Program-made: the position numbers and the translations under genes
In this document: piece by piece, positions 23,618 through 34,057 of the stretch
Position numbering within the stretch: the first letter of the stretch is position 1
Layout of the letters: each line of letters begins with the position of its first letter
The notes under the pieces: generated by a model
What the model was told of the DNA's origin: nothing
Database searches by the model: none
Seen by the model: the letters and a program-made list of their open reading frames with translations, nothing else
Assembly: GCA_006384855.1 (NCBI GenBank)
Contig: VCJN01002984.1
Span: forward strand, 248,001-312,000
DNA: 64,000 bases
Source of the DNA: Tetraselmis striata
Taxonomy: Eukaryota; Chlorophyta; Chlorodendrophyceae; Chlorodendrales; Chlorodendraceae
Direction of reading: 5' to 3'

Positions 23618-25632
23618 TATTTGCGGGCAGGCGGCATTTATGTTCAAACAGTGTATCGCATCGCCGGAGTCTAACAGCATTTTATAAACCAGTGTGGACG
23701 GCCGGACAATTTGTGTTTTAGCATTGCCTGGTAGTAGTAAATGTAATAATTGGACGTACAGGTTACCTGTACCTGTACCTGTAGAGGTTACGAAAGCGTT
23801 TTTTGGTTTTCAAAGCGGGGCGGGTGGCGATATTAATATCGGACATATGTGTCTTACCTTCAGGCTCTAGCTCAAGAGCCCTGACGTGTGCAGACCGCAT
23901 GCTGCGGCTGTGCGCGGCGTGCAGACCGCATGCTGCGGCCGTGCGCGGTGGTCGCCTGCGTATCGACAGTGCGATCCGCAGGGTACCCGGGCAGGCATGG
24001 ACGACCCAGTTGGCCGGTGGCATAGGCAGGTTGTTAGTGGCATATGTGGCGGTGTAAGTATGTGGCCTAAACAAGCGTCGATATGGTAATGTCGCCTACC
24101 CAGGGCTTTCCGTAACTGGATTGCTGCCTAAACGGCCGTCGTAGGGACGCTGCAAGGGTTTCACTGGTGCCAGTCCTGTCCCGGGGGCGAAAAAACAAAT
24201 GTAATAGGGGATGAGGCGGTTTGAACTAGATGGGGCGCTAGGACCTCCCGAGTCGTTAACCAACTTCGCTAGGCGGCGCTATACTCGTTATCGTTGATAG
24301 TCGCTAATACCTCTATCTGTAGCGGTTTAGTCGCAAACCCTAAATCTGTAGCGGGGGAAGAAAATTATGGCATGGTGTGGTATAGCCTGCTGTAATCGTC
24401 CTAAGTACAGGTACATTATAATGCTGAGTAGAGGATATTGGCAGTGATTTGGTCGTTAGACCCATGAACAGCGTGCCTACGAATCCTTTTCATACATGGA
24501 GCATATGCGTAATGTGCCAGGTGAATAAACACAGTATGACCGATAGACGATGTAGTAGACTGACTACCGCATGTACAAAAACTCGGATAGACCGTGGTAG
24601 CGCAAAAGAAAAACATTTAACGATCAGCGAACTGTAGTCGTTACCAGTACCTGTACTCGTTAGGTCAGGCGCCATTCGTTATTAATTAATTACTATAGGC
24701 ATGCACGTGGAGTCATTACGATGACTGAAGCCGTGGCGGTGGGCGGGCAGGCAGTTGGCCAGGCAGGTTTGGGTCTTGTCAGTGCCGGGGCGGGGTGCAG
24801 TCGCATCCGCAACATTTTTGGACAGCAGCATGTTTCGCTATTGCGGATAACATGTGGCAGCAGCGGTGGCAGCTGGGATGGCAAAGCGGGTAGATGCTAG
24901 CAGGAACCGACGCAGCTCGCGCGAAGGCAACGAGTGCGCCGACTCGACAGGCAACGGGCCTGACGAGGAGCCCCGTCATGCGCAGACACCGGCCCGAGGG
25001 GCTCGGCCGCACTCTCAGGAGTTAACTCGCTCACTGGGGCAGGGCAATTGGCATAGTCTCGGGAATGGGGAACAATACGGCCAGTAAGGTAGATTGTCGA
25101 TTGGTTTTCAATTCGAAATCAAATCTAGGCTGGCCCCAGACCGTCGTTAACCGGCAAGGCGGTGCGAGTTCAGCTAGGCAATTCCCTTAGCTGCCTTCTG
25201 GCAGCCAATGTCTGGTGCCACTGTGGTGCCTTGCTCGTCGACGAGCATTTCTTGACGGAGTTGCCCGTTCGGCGACATCCATCGCATATGCCGTTATATT
25301 CGGTCATTTGCCGAGGGTTAGTGGCGGCGGGATGCGTGGTGGCGTGGGGGAGCGTGCGGCCGGGGCGGGGGGGGGGGGGGGCGAAGTGACGTCCATTGGT
25401 GATGTGCGGATGATGTCCGTGGCTAGGGCGCGGGTCGTGGGCGTGGCCAGCTCGGCCCGGATTACACGTGCGGTATCGGTTAGTACTTCGATGGTTATCG
25501 GCGGCGGCGGCGGCGGCAGTGATAGGCTGGTCGTTCACGATGGCAAGTGCCGGGGGGGGGGGGGGGGGGGGGCGCGATCATACGAGGTGGAAGCACGGCG
25601 AGGATCTTTAACCATAGCTCGAACGAAACCAA
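23618..25632. other. 5' internal part of the gypsy element, no intact frame
   Basis: Where gag and protease should lie I see only short frames. It holds two 31-nt tandem units (23887-23949, GCAGACCGCATGCTGCGGC), a sequence whose inverted counterpart lies near 36220-36290 (24126-24195), and G runs at about 25367-25381 and 25553-25572. Confidence 0.4.
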
Positions 25633-26005
25633 TGTAAGCTTTAGGCGAGGGACTTCAGCACAGGCAAGGAAGAGGTTTGCAGCAAAGGGAATTGTTACAA
25701 TGTACCGGGGTGTACATGGCTTTATACAACTATCGGCTCAGCAGTCGGTCGCATGCGCATGCATTAGGCTTGGGTATGCAATCTAGGCTTGGAGTCACCA
25801 GGGAGTCATCGGGGCGTAATGGCTGACGAGGGCATGATCACGTTGGCGTGATCACGTGTAACATGTGCGCAGTCTACATGTATGGGCGGATGAGCAATAT
25901 GTAAATAGGCGTGCTAGTATATAAGTGAGTGGTCAGTATGGGTATGGGTGTACACATGAATGCGGGTATAGGTATGCAGGTAGGGTTACGGTGGTAACCC
26001 TAACA
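25633..26005 (-). repeat. LTR of the gypsy element (5' LTR on the minus strand)
   Basis: 373 bp, TG...CA, with four differences from 17626-17998. The outer flank is TAAAG. Confidence 0.9.
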
Positions 26006-26010
26006 TAAAG
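26006..26010. other. target-site duplication TAAAG, right
   Basis: Matches 17621-17625 exactly. Confidence 0.85.
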
Positions 26011-28918
26011 GCATATGGTGTCAGCCAAATTCGAATCCCTAATGGGGGTGATCAATCGGGCGGCAGTCAAGGGTGGACCTCTTGGCAGCCGTCCGGGACA
26101 TACACGCGCCCCGAGCCAGCCATGATCGCCCTGTGTCCTCGAAAGGGACAGAAGGTAGGGCTATGGGGTGTGCGGGAGTTGGTGGGCTAGATGGGGGTGT
26201 ACTAGTGGATGCATGATTCGCCGCCCACAGTGCCGAGCGGGTACTTCGGGCGGCTCGGCGCGGATCCCGGGGCACAGACGCGCGGCTCACGCGGAAAGAT
26301 TATTCATATCGTATTCGGATCGCAAACTGTCGTACGGGTCACCGCGGGAAGTGTTGTGGGCATGGGGGGCGTGCTGAGGCAGCATCAAAAGATGGCGGGC
26401 GGCATCATCAAGCACAACACCAACACGGTCAAGAACCTGGCCGCTATATATGCAAGCCTTCCCCGGCGACAACGTCGACGAGGGCAGTAGCCCGGAGCCC
26501 CCGGCCAAGAAGGTCAAGTAGCTCGCCTTAAAACCGGCATGGGGCTTGCTTTGGGCGGTGCTGGGGCCAGGGTCGGTGGCTGGGCCGTTCGGGTCGCGCG
26601 CCAGCCGCCATGGCATCACCAACACCCGCCACCCGCAAGCAGACCCGCCGCGGCACGATCAGTGGCGGTCGCGGCCGAGCGAAACCGGATGTAGATGTTT
26701 TTTCCCGCCCGCCCATTGCGCGGCTCGCCGCCCACTGTCGCGCGCTATCGCGCGGCGATGTACAACATTATTATAACGCGAAATTATTGTCGGGCTTCTA
26801 AAGCCAAAAGCAAATTAGTCCACCGCGGATATAGCGTCGCGATGGCAAGTGATATGCGCCTCATGGAGTTTACTACGAGTATGCCACGGAACGACTACAA
26901 ACGAGTAGTGTCACTAGAACAAAAGGATTGCGGGGTAATTACAGGGTATTACATGTTAATTACGAGGTGGTCCGGTAGACTAGTGGGCGAAGCCGGTACT
27001 GCATCCGTAATCCCCGTACTACCAATTAGCGCTAGTCACTCGAACTGGCGAATACCCGTAGTTATCCGGAAAATAACATAGCTATTGATCACGTGACGGA
27101 AGGAGACGGGGATTGGCAACGTAAGAGGATGGCCGGAAGCTTGAGCTGTAATTACACTATATGTGTTCCCTAGCATCTATGGTTAGAGATGGCAGACCCC
27201 AACAACAACCCACTATGAGCGGTGGAGAGCAGCATGCTAACACGTTGTAATCAATTTCAAAATATTTTATGTTCCAGCATACAGCGGGGAGTTACATAAG
27301 TTCACTAAATAAGTGGTCAACCTGGAAGCCCGGCCGGGCGTCCAAGAGCGACAGCCGATGCTTGATAGGCCTCCGCTACCTCCCAACCCTTGCTTGGTCA
27401 ATAACACAACTCCCCCAACACCTCTCGTGTAGCACATCGAAGCAAACGTGTGGAGCTACCGTTCCTCTTACCCTGCCCCCCGAGTGCTCCCCTTGCGAGC
27501 TCCTCGCTCCGCGGCTATTAGTAATGTTTCCGTGTCGCGATAGTTGCATCGGCCCATGCACTAGCCCGACTACGGGGCGTTGGCGTACGACACGGGGCCA
27601 TATCCGATAACGCTAGCGGCGCGGTCTTATTACATCGCCGCATCACGCGCCAATGCAATAGCTGCGATGTGCTGTGGGTAATTGGTCGGGGATTTTGTAG
27701 TCGGTGCTGAGTTGCTCTGGAGTTTGAGGGGGTGACTGCGCATCACGTACGTGGTGCGCATGCCGTCCGCACCCTGTCGCCGTGCGCATGGTCCGGCCTC
27801 CACCACGCGCGCGGTGGCGCGATGACGTGATGACGATTTTTACCTCACACGACGTCCCGAAGGACATGTTATTTGAGTGTGACATGCACTTATTGCATCA
27901 TCGCGTCGTCATCGCGTCATCGGCAGCACTAAATGGTGCCCAAGACAGAAAACGTACCGCAGATGACGATGATGATGACGATGAAGATGGTACCTACCGT
28001 TGTATGTAAGGCATCTAATATTGGGAAATCGTCGACTAGGGACGATGGATGACAACACATCACCTCGCTAGTAAAACTACACTTTTCCACGGAATAATCT
28101 GGTGGCGCTGATGAGTGGTCCAAATGGAAGCGGCCATACACTTTGCCACAAATTCCAGCGGCCGCAGTAATGGAAGCAGCTGCTGTACACTTCGCCACTA
28201 CAGCCTATACATTGCCACAAACTTGAGTCAGGGCTTGGCTGTAGGTCTCATCATGCCCTATCTAGGGCTGTGACTAGGGTATGAAATCCTGTCCTACCAC
28301 GTGCCCTAGCTGGGGATGAAACCAGGCTATGAAACCCTAGCTGACCGGGTAGGTTATGGGTTGCCCTGGTCGTCATTCGCCCGAGTATATGGCAGCCGCT
28401 ACTGGTACGGCACAAGATGGTTTCTGTGCCTCTGAAAGCATCGCCATGATGTTGCGCAAGAGATCGGGGAAGCCCGTTGAAATCAGCGTGTCCGTCGGCC
28501 GTCGGCGCTTTCCGAAGTCCTCCTACCAACCTACCTGTATGCCCATCACCTGGTCATCACACAGCACACCGCCAGACAGTAACCGGGCCAGCAGCAAAAG
28601 AGTGAGAGGCCCTCGGTGTCACCCCCTCTCTTTTTCTTCGCCCCGCGACAGGTCGACATGACTGGCAACAGTGACACCCTCTTGTCACCGTGTCAGTGCG
28701 AGCTGCCAGCACGGCACCCACCCACATACCCTTGGTTGTGTATGTTTTACCAACCGAATTGAAGTAGGACATGCGAGCAGACATCATGCGGGCGCTTCAC
28801 ATGCAGTACAGGGAAAATATAGCATGAAAATGAGGGCACATATTGCATGGTGGGGGGACGATTACAGCAGCGCTGCAAATAAACACAGTAGTATGCTCAA
28901 ATTCAGGTGCGAATTTGA
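26011..28918. other. repeat-rich region downstream of the methyltransferase gene
   Basis: No intact gene seen. A plus-strand fragment (about 26380-26520) reads QHQKMAGGIIKHNTNTVKNL and, in another frame, ends in PPAKKVK and a stop; it looks like the end of a transposon protein. About 26960-27260 is a diverged copy of the sequence that starts both segmental duplicates (40990 and 45210). A GATGAC-type microsatellite lies at 27961-27990. Confidence 0.4.
28862..28866 (-). promoter_or_regulatory. candidate TGTAA poly(A) signal of the methyltransferase gene
   Basis: TGTAA on the minus strand about 55 nt beyond the TAG stop at 28919. Confidence 0.35.
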
Positions 28919-31900
28919 CTATTCCAGCTGCGAGTTGCCTCTCTTGCTGCCCACCACCACCGGCGGGGAGGCGGGTGCCTCGCCCTCCAGCGAATGAGCC
29001 TGAGGGGCTGCAGCCAGCGTATCAAGCAACTGCCGAATCAGCCGCTTCTCTTCCAGGCGCAGAGTCACCGCCGACGTTCTGGCTGCGCCGCCCTCGCTGC
29101 CGGGCCCTCGGCAGAGCTCTGCCAGCGCAGCCTCATCGGACTCGACGTCGGGGCACGCGTAGCGCCCTAGCCGGGCCTCCAGCGCGGCGCGCAGCACGCC
29201 CGCCATGTCGGGCGTGAGCTCGCTCGACGGCGCGTCGGCCACGCCGAGACTACCCTCCGCCACCCAAGACGGCGCCTCGTCGGCCCCCGCGCCGTCCCTC
29301 AGCCACGGGAAGGCATCCACCGCATTGTTCCAGCTCTTGAACTCGCTTCTCGGCGCGCCCAGCACGGTCAGCGCCGCCACGGTCGCGGGGCCGAGCCGCC
29401 CGCCCGCCAGCACCTCCAGCGGCTCCACGTCGTCGTCCAGCAGCGCGGTATGGTCCAGCAGGAAGGCGCCGCGCCGCTTGGCGGCTTTCACACCGAGCAC
29501 GCCCTCCGCCGCGGTCAGCAGCGCCGCCTTGTCCAGCTCGACGGCGTCGAACGGATTGCCCCTACATTGGGGCAAACGTCGAGCGCAGCCGCTTCTAAGT
29601 ATTTCCATCCAGCGGCTGCGTGGCGACGGCGCATTTAATCGGTCGACATCACATACAGCATTTCACATATATGAAAAATGAGTAGCGCAATAAAGACACA
29701 TGCTGGTGGTAATAATGCTAAATAATAGTCGAAACGCAATCTAACTATCTAAGCAAAGCATTTATATAAATTTCAGGGTACCTTAGGTAGTAGGGTACTA
29801 CCTAAGGTACCCTGAAATCCATCAATCACGATAATGCCTTATCTAGACGAAAAAAGTGGCGCCGTGGCTTAACAACTGCGAAGCATTGGCCATACAGATA
29901 GCGCTCCCAATTCACATGTGGTGTATTAGCTAGGCATCCCGTGGATAAGGGAATGGTAACAGTGCGAAAAGGTGCCCCTGCCTGTCAGAGGGCACATGTA
30001 GACGAAACGACAACACATGTTGATTGGGTTGCAGACAAGCTTCATTGGAGGAGTGTTGTTTGGGTTCTTATAGGTGCGCCGGTACCCGCGGTCCATCATT
30101 GTTGCCGTTAAGGAAATTAGCTTGCCCGGCGCGCTTTTCTCAGTCAGACGCGGAGTGAGATGCGGAGGGAGAAAAGGGAGGAAGGACAGCGGGGCTTTAG
30201 CGGCAGCTCCCACCTCAGCGCAAAGCCGTACTTGTTCAGCAGCTCCGCGTTGCCGTGTTCCCCGTACGTGTTGTGCACCTCGGCGCCCTTGGCGATGTCG
30301 GAGGCCGCGATGATCTGTGTGCAGCAGGCTGTGTGTCAGCAGCCCCCCAGTGCCCCCCCCCCCCCCCCCTATATGAAATTTAAAAATTCTTACAACTTTG
30401 TTCCCGCTTAGCCTTTGATGCTTAACATACCAGCTGTCCTACGGCCCGGCGGCGCAAACCCGCATTGGGTCCACCAATTTAAGTGCGTAGCGTGCACCCC
30501 TCTGCAGCCCCCCCCCCCCCCCCCCCCCCCCCCCGCCCAAAAATGTCTGCACACTGCGCCACGAACCAAAGCTTATCGGCCAAGAATATACTGACTTTGC
30601 GGTCCCCATACAGGCAGTCAACTGCTTTCACCACCTCTTCCGCATGTTGAATACCAAGAGCACGAAGCTGATAGAGGATGCGACCAACGGCCCATGAATT
30701 CCCGACGCACAGCCGCAACACGGGCCAGGAATGAAAGCCATCGCAGAAGATCCGCATGTCACATACCTGCGGGCAGCCGCATATGCAGCCATATATCCGG
30801 TACACAGGCAGCCGAGTGCCGGTACATCGCGCTGTACGAGTTTCGATCACGGGCAGCCGAGTATCGGTACGAGTACATCTAACAAAGAAGTTGCCAGCAG
30901 GGTCAAGCTGTGGCCATGGATCCGATCGCGGAGTGGTGTGTTGTCGGTGAGAACAGGGTGGTACGTCATGCGGCGTGCAAGCGAGCAGATGGGGGGCCGC
31001 ACCTCCAGCATGTCCGTGCCGCCCTCCTCCTCCGCCGGCGCGTTGCAGATGCCAATCTCCAGGCGCAGGCTCGCGGCTGTGCCGCTACCCGCCACACTCA
31101 GAATTGGCGGCGGTCTGCCCGCCGCGGAGAACAGAACGGACATCCCCTCCTCCTCCCCCTCCTCCTCCCCCCCCTCCTCCTCCCCTCCTCCTCCTCCTCC
31201 TCCTCCTCCTCCTCCTTTCCGTCACTGCCGGGGGAACCATCCTCTTCCTTGCCAGCCTCCTGCTCGCCGCCCTCCTCATCCTCGGAGGACGAGCTGCCGG
31301 GCTGCCCGGCAACAGAGTAGCCTTCCGACAGACTCACGATCGCGGCCTTGTGGTTGAAGATGTCCGCGAGCGGCACCATCGACTCGCCTGTTAGCCACCA
31401 TCAGCCGGCTCCTCCGCCTCAGTCACCCGTCCCCCTCCTCAGCCCAGCTGTGTAGGAAATGGCACCGGCAGCAAGAGGAGGAGGAGGAAGAGGAGGAAGA
31501 GAAGGAGGAGGAGGAGGAGAGGGAGGGGGGAGAGGAGGAGGGGGAGGGGGAGGAGGGAGATGGCGAGGAGGAGGAGGAGGAGGAGGAGGACGGTGAGAAG
31601 GAGGAGGGGGGGGGGGGGGGGGGGAGGGATGAAGGAGGGGGAGGAGGGGGAAAACAAGGGGGAGGAGAGGGGCCCATTGTTTTGCCCCCGGGGACAAGAC
31701 TAGCGACAGTCAACCCCATGCATCGTCTCTGCGTCGGCTTTTTCAGGCAGCAATTCAATTACGGACCGCCTTGCATCGGCGCCGGGTCCATTACTGCCAT
31801 GCAAGAACCACACCGAGGCATTCCGCAAGACTAGCCGGATGCAAGTGACAGAGTGCCCCACAACTGAGGAGGGTCACGGGCATCCAAGCCCTCGCAGCGC

Positions 31901-33193
31901 TGACCACAAAATGGCTGCCCTACCCGCCGGCGCGATGGCCCATCCGAGGCATACGAGGGAGGGCAAGGGGAGGGGGGGCGTAATTGAGTGCAGGTTGGTA
32001 TCGCTGAGAGGGCGGCACGGCAGCGCTGGCCGCACCGTGCCAGTCGTCCACGCCAAACGCTCTGGACGCCACCAGCGACGCCGCCCTCGAGAACAGCTCG
32101 TACGAGATGGCGGGCAGGCGCTTCGGGTGACGCGCCAGCAGCGGGGCGACGTGCGCGTCGTAGTCCTCACGCGCGAGCTGCCGGTCCGCCTGCGGCTTGT
32201 CCTGCAGCTCCGTCCCGGCCAGCTCCGCCAGCTCCTCATCTGCCCAGAAGAACGGCACGTACTCGCGCTCCGGCAGCGACGCCAGGTAGCCGGCCCAGGG
32301 GGACGCGGCCCCCGCCGCGAGCTCATAGGCCACCGCAAACACCAGGCCCAGCCCGCCGCCCAGCTCCTCCTCTTCAATCAGGTCCGCCACGTCGGTGTTG
32401 CGGATGCTCAGCAGTGCGGACTGCGAGTGCGTGGGGTGGGGGTGGGGGTTGGGGGGAGGGGGGAGTCAGTCTCAGCACTCCTGGACTACATAATAATTCA
32501 AAAAGGTACCCACACTAAAAGAGGAAGACGACTGCAAGAGATCATTCCACCACAAACACTGACCGATGATTTGCGGGCGTTGTTATTATGAGTGTTATTC
32601 AGGAGTGTTATACATAGCAGACTGTATATGTGCCTGTCAGACGTAACAAGGAGGGGCTCTAATATGGTAACCTGAAGGGATAATAAGAGTATTGCAAACA
32701 TCCCACTTCAGAATCGAACCAAAAATATACCCCTCCCTGCCTTCCCCCCAACCTTGCGATGAGCAATTGTGATTCATGTGTAATAATGCCTTGATGCCCC
32801 TTGATGCCTTGACATCCGCCCCGCCACCCCCGCTGCGCCCCTTCACAGTAGCAGCCGCTAAATCACGCGCAGTATCTCCAGATTCGTGCACAGAACACAC
32901 AATCGCTGTGGCGTCACGGCGGCGAGCCCAGGAGCGCCGCGGCAGAGCGTCGGCCCGTTGTCGTCAGGCAGCGGGGCGCGCGCCTTCGGGATGCTGCACA
33001 GCGTGGCGCCCTCCGCGATGTCCGACACCGCGAACACCCCCAGTCCCGGCCCACTGTACCCGCCCTGCTCCCGAATCTCTATCGCCGCCTCGTCCCAGCG
33101 CACGCCGGCGCCTCGCAGCCAGGCTTCCACGCCCGCCTTGGCCATCGCCGTCGGCGTGTGAGCCGGAGCTCGGCGGAACCGCTCCGAAACCAA
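28919..33193 (-). CDS. SET-domain protein-lysine methyltransferase, SETD6 / Rubisco-LSMT type (6 exons)
   Basis: Enzymes of this class use S-adenosylmethionine to methylate lysines on non-histone proteins. Exons on the minus strand: 33193-32984, 32420-32036, 31387-31238, 31076-31003, 30314-30214, 29561-28919; 520 residues from the first Met, 504 from the Met at 33145. Motifs in order are GLGVFAVSDIAEGATL with SIPK then SALLSIRN, EEELGGGLGLVFAVAYE, MVPLADIFNHK (the SET NH box, about 201-212), and EVHNTYGEHGN followed by LLNKYGFALR (about 286-306). A helical C-terminal substrate-binding domain starts at NPFDAVELD. An acidic Ser/Glu-rich insert follows the NH box. The donor after exon 1 is GC; the ends of exons 3 and 4 around the Glu-coding repeat are the least certain. 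Plastid, cytosolic or nuclear location cannot be told, since the N-terminus is only weakly basic. Confidence 0.85.
29770..29818. repeat. perfect 23-bp hairpin with 3-nt loop in methyltransferase intron 5
   Basis: Arms 29770-29792 and 29796-29818 are exact reverse complements around the loop GGG. The arms contain GGTACCTTAGGTAGTA. The hairpin lies in the middle of a 652-nt intron (29562-30213) and would fold in RNA of either strand. Confidence 0.9.
30509..30534. repeat. C26 homopolymer in methyltransferase intron 4
   Basis: An uninterrupted C run on the plus strand, that is a G run in the sense of the gene. A shorter one is at about 30354-30369. These are opposite in polarity to most intronic runs in the window. 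Confidence 0.8.
31478..31660. repeat. (GGA)n polypurine tract in methyltransferase intron 2
   Basis: About 180 nt of almost pure purine on the plus strand (GGA/GGGGA units), including a G run around 31608-31624. Together with the CTC repeats at 31141-31215 it brackets the acidic-insert exon. Confidence 0.85.
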
Positions 33194-34057
33194 AGGCGGC
33201 GACGACGCGCGGCCGGCGGCGGGAGGTGACGGCGACCCCTCGGCGGTCTGTGTACGCGTCGAGGCTACTGTAATTGAGCAGGCAGCAAAAGCAGTACGGC
33301 GGGGTCAAGAGCGGCTTCGGTGTCCGTCAGTCCGTCACGGCGAGGGCTGGGCGAGTGGTCGAGCCGCCGTTTCCTCGGGCGACGTCGCTGTCGGCGCATC
33401 GTCGCCGCGCCGCGCCGCCGCCAGCGCGTCGTCGCCTTGCAGTGCCATGACGCGCGCGCAGCACGCCGACCCGCGCCGGCGATTTGTCATTCATTACTCT
33501 TTTCTGATGTGGTTTCGGAGCCATCAAATGTGCGCCCTCGGCGAAAGTAGCAGACAAAAGGAAAACTGCGACGCTAATGATTATCGAATAATGGACGATG
33601 ACGACGACGACATCGCCGGTTCGTCGCAGCGGCATTACAGGAATCCGTGCATCAACATCCCTGCCATCAAATAATTCTGAAGCATAACAGCAGGTAATTG
33701 AGCAATTGGTGGCGCTGACGACATAGCAATGAATCACTGGCCGGAATCACCCAGGCCGGAATTTTCACTGCTTTACATCATAATAAAAGCAAGCCTCGTG
33801 CAACTATTCAATAAGGTTTACTGTCAGTTATTTACAAGAAATTGTCAATTACGGCTGTTAGCGCAAGTTGTCGTGTGCTCAGAAGAAACTGGCATGAGTA
33901 GGTAACTTGCGAATGCGCATGCAGGTTGGATGTCTGGCATCACAGCAGGCGGCAGCAACTTACGGAAGTGAGACCTGCTACACGCGCAAGAGTCCGGTAC
34001 GGCGCTGTACGCAAGACCCCGCAAGGCTTCCGTGTAGACAGAGTGCGGCAGACTTCT
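33194..34057. other. spacer between the methyltransferase and hydrolase genes
   Basis: It should hold the promoter of the methyltransferase gene and the 3' end of the hydrolase gene; both are on the minus strand. A short (GAC)n run lies at 33597-33611. I cannot place a TATA box. Confidence 0.4.
33832..33836 (-). promoter_or_regulatory. candidate TGTAA poly(A) signal of the hydrolase gene
   Basis: TGTAA on the minus strand about 220 nt past the TGA stop at 34058. A second one is at 33773-33777. Confidence 0.3.

Larger units (their letters stand above)
17626..26005 (-). mobile_element. Ty3/gypsy LTR retrotransposon with a nested element
   Basis: Two 373-bp LTRs starting TG and ending CA, with TAAAG on both outer sides, define the insertion. 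It reads on the minus strand: right after the 5' LTR (25633-26005) comes T and then TGGTTTCGTTCGAGC, a plausible primer-binding site, and before the 3' LTR comes a purine-rich GGGGCCGGGATGGAA. Gypsy RT (about 20.6-19.95 kb) and integrase (about 19.0-18.4 kb) are readable but decayed and lie in the order expected for Ty3/gypsy. A DIRS-like element (21.06-23.62 kb) sits inside. About 7.6 kb lies between the LTRs, much of it without coding signal. Confidence 0.88.
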
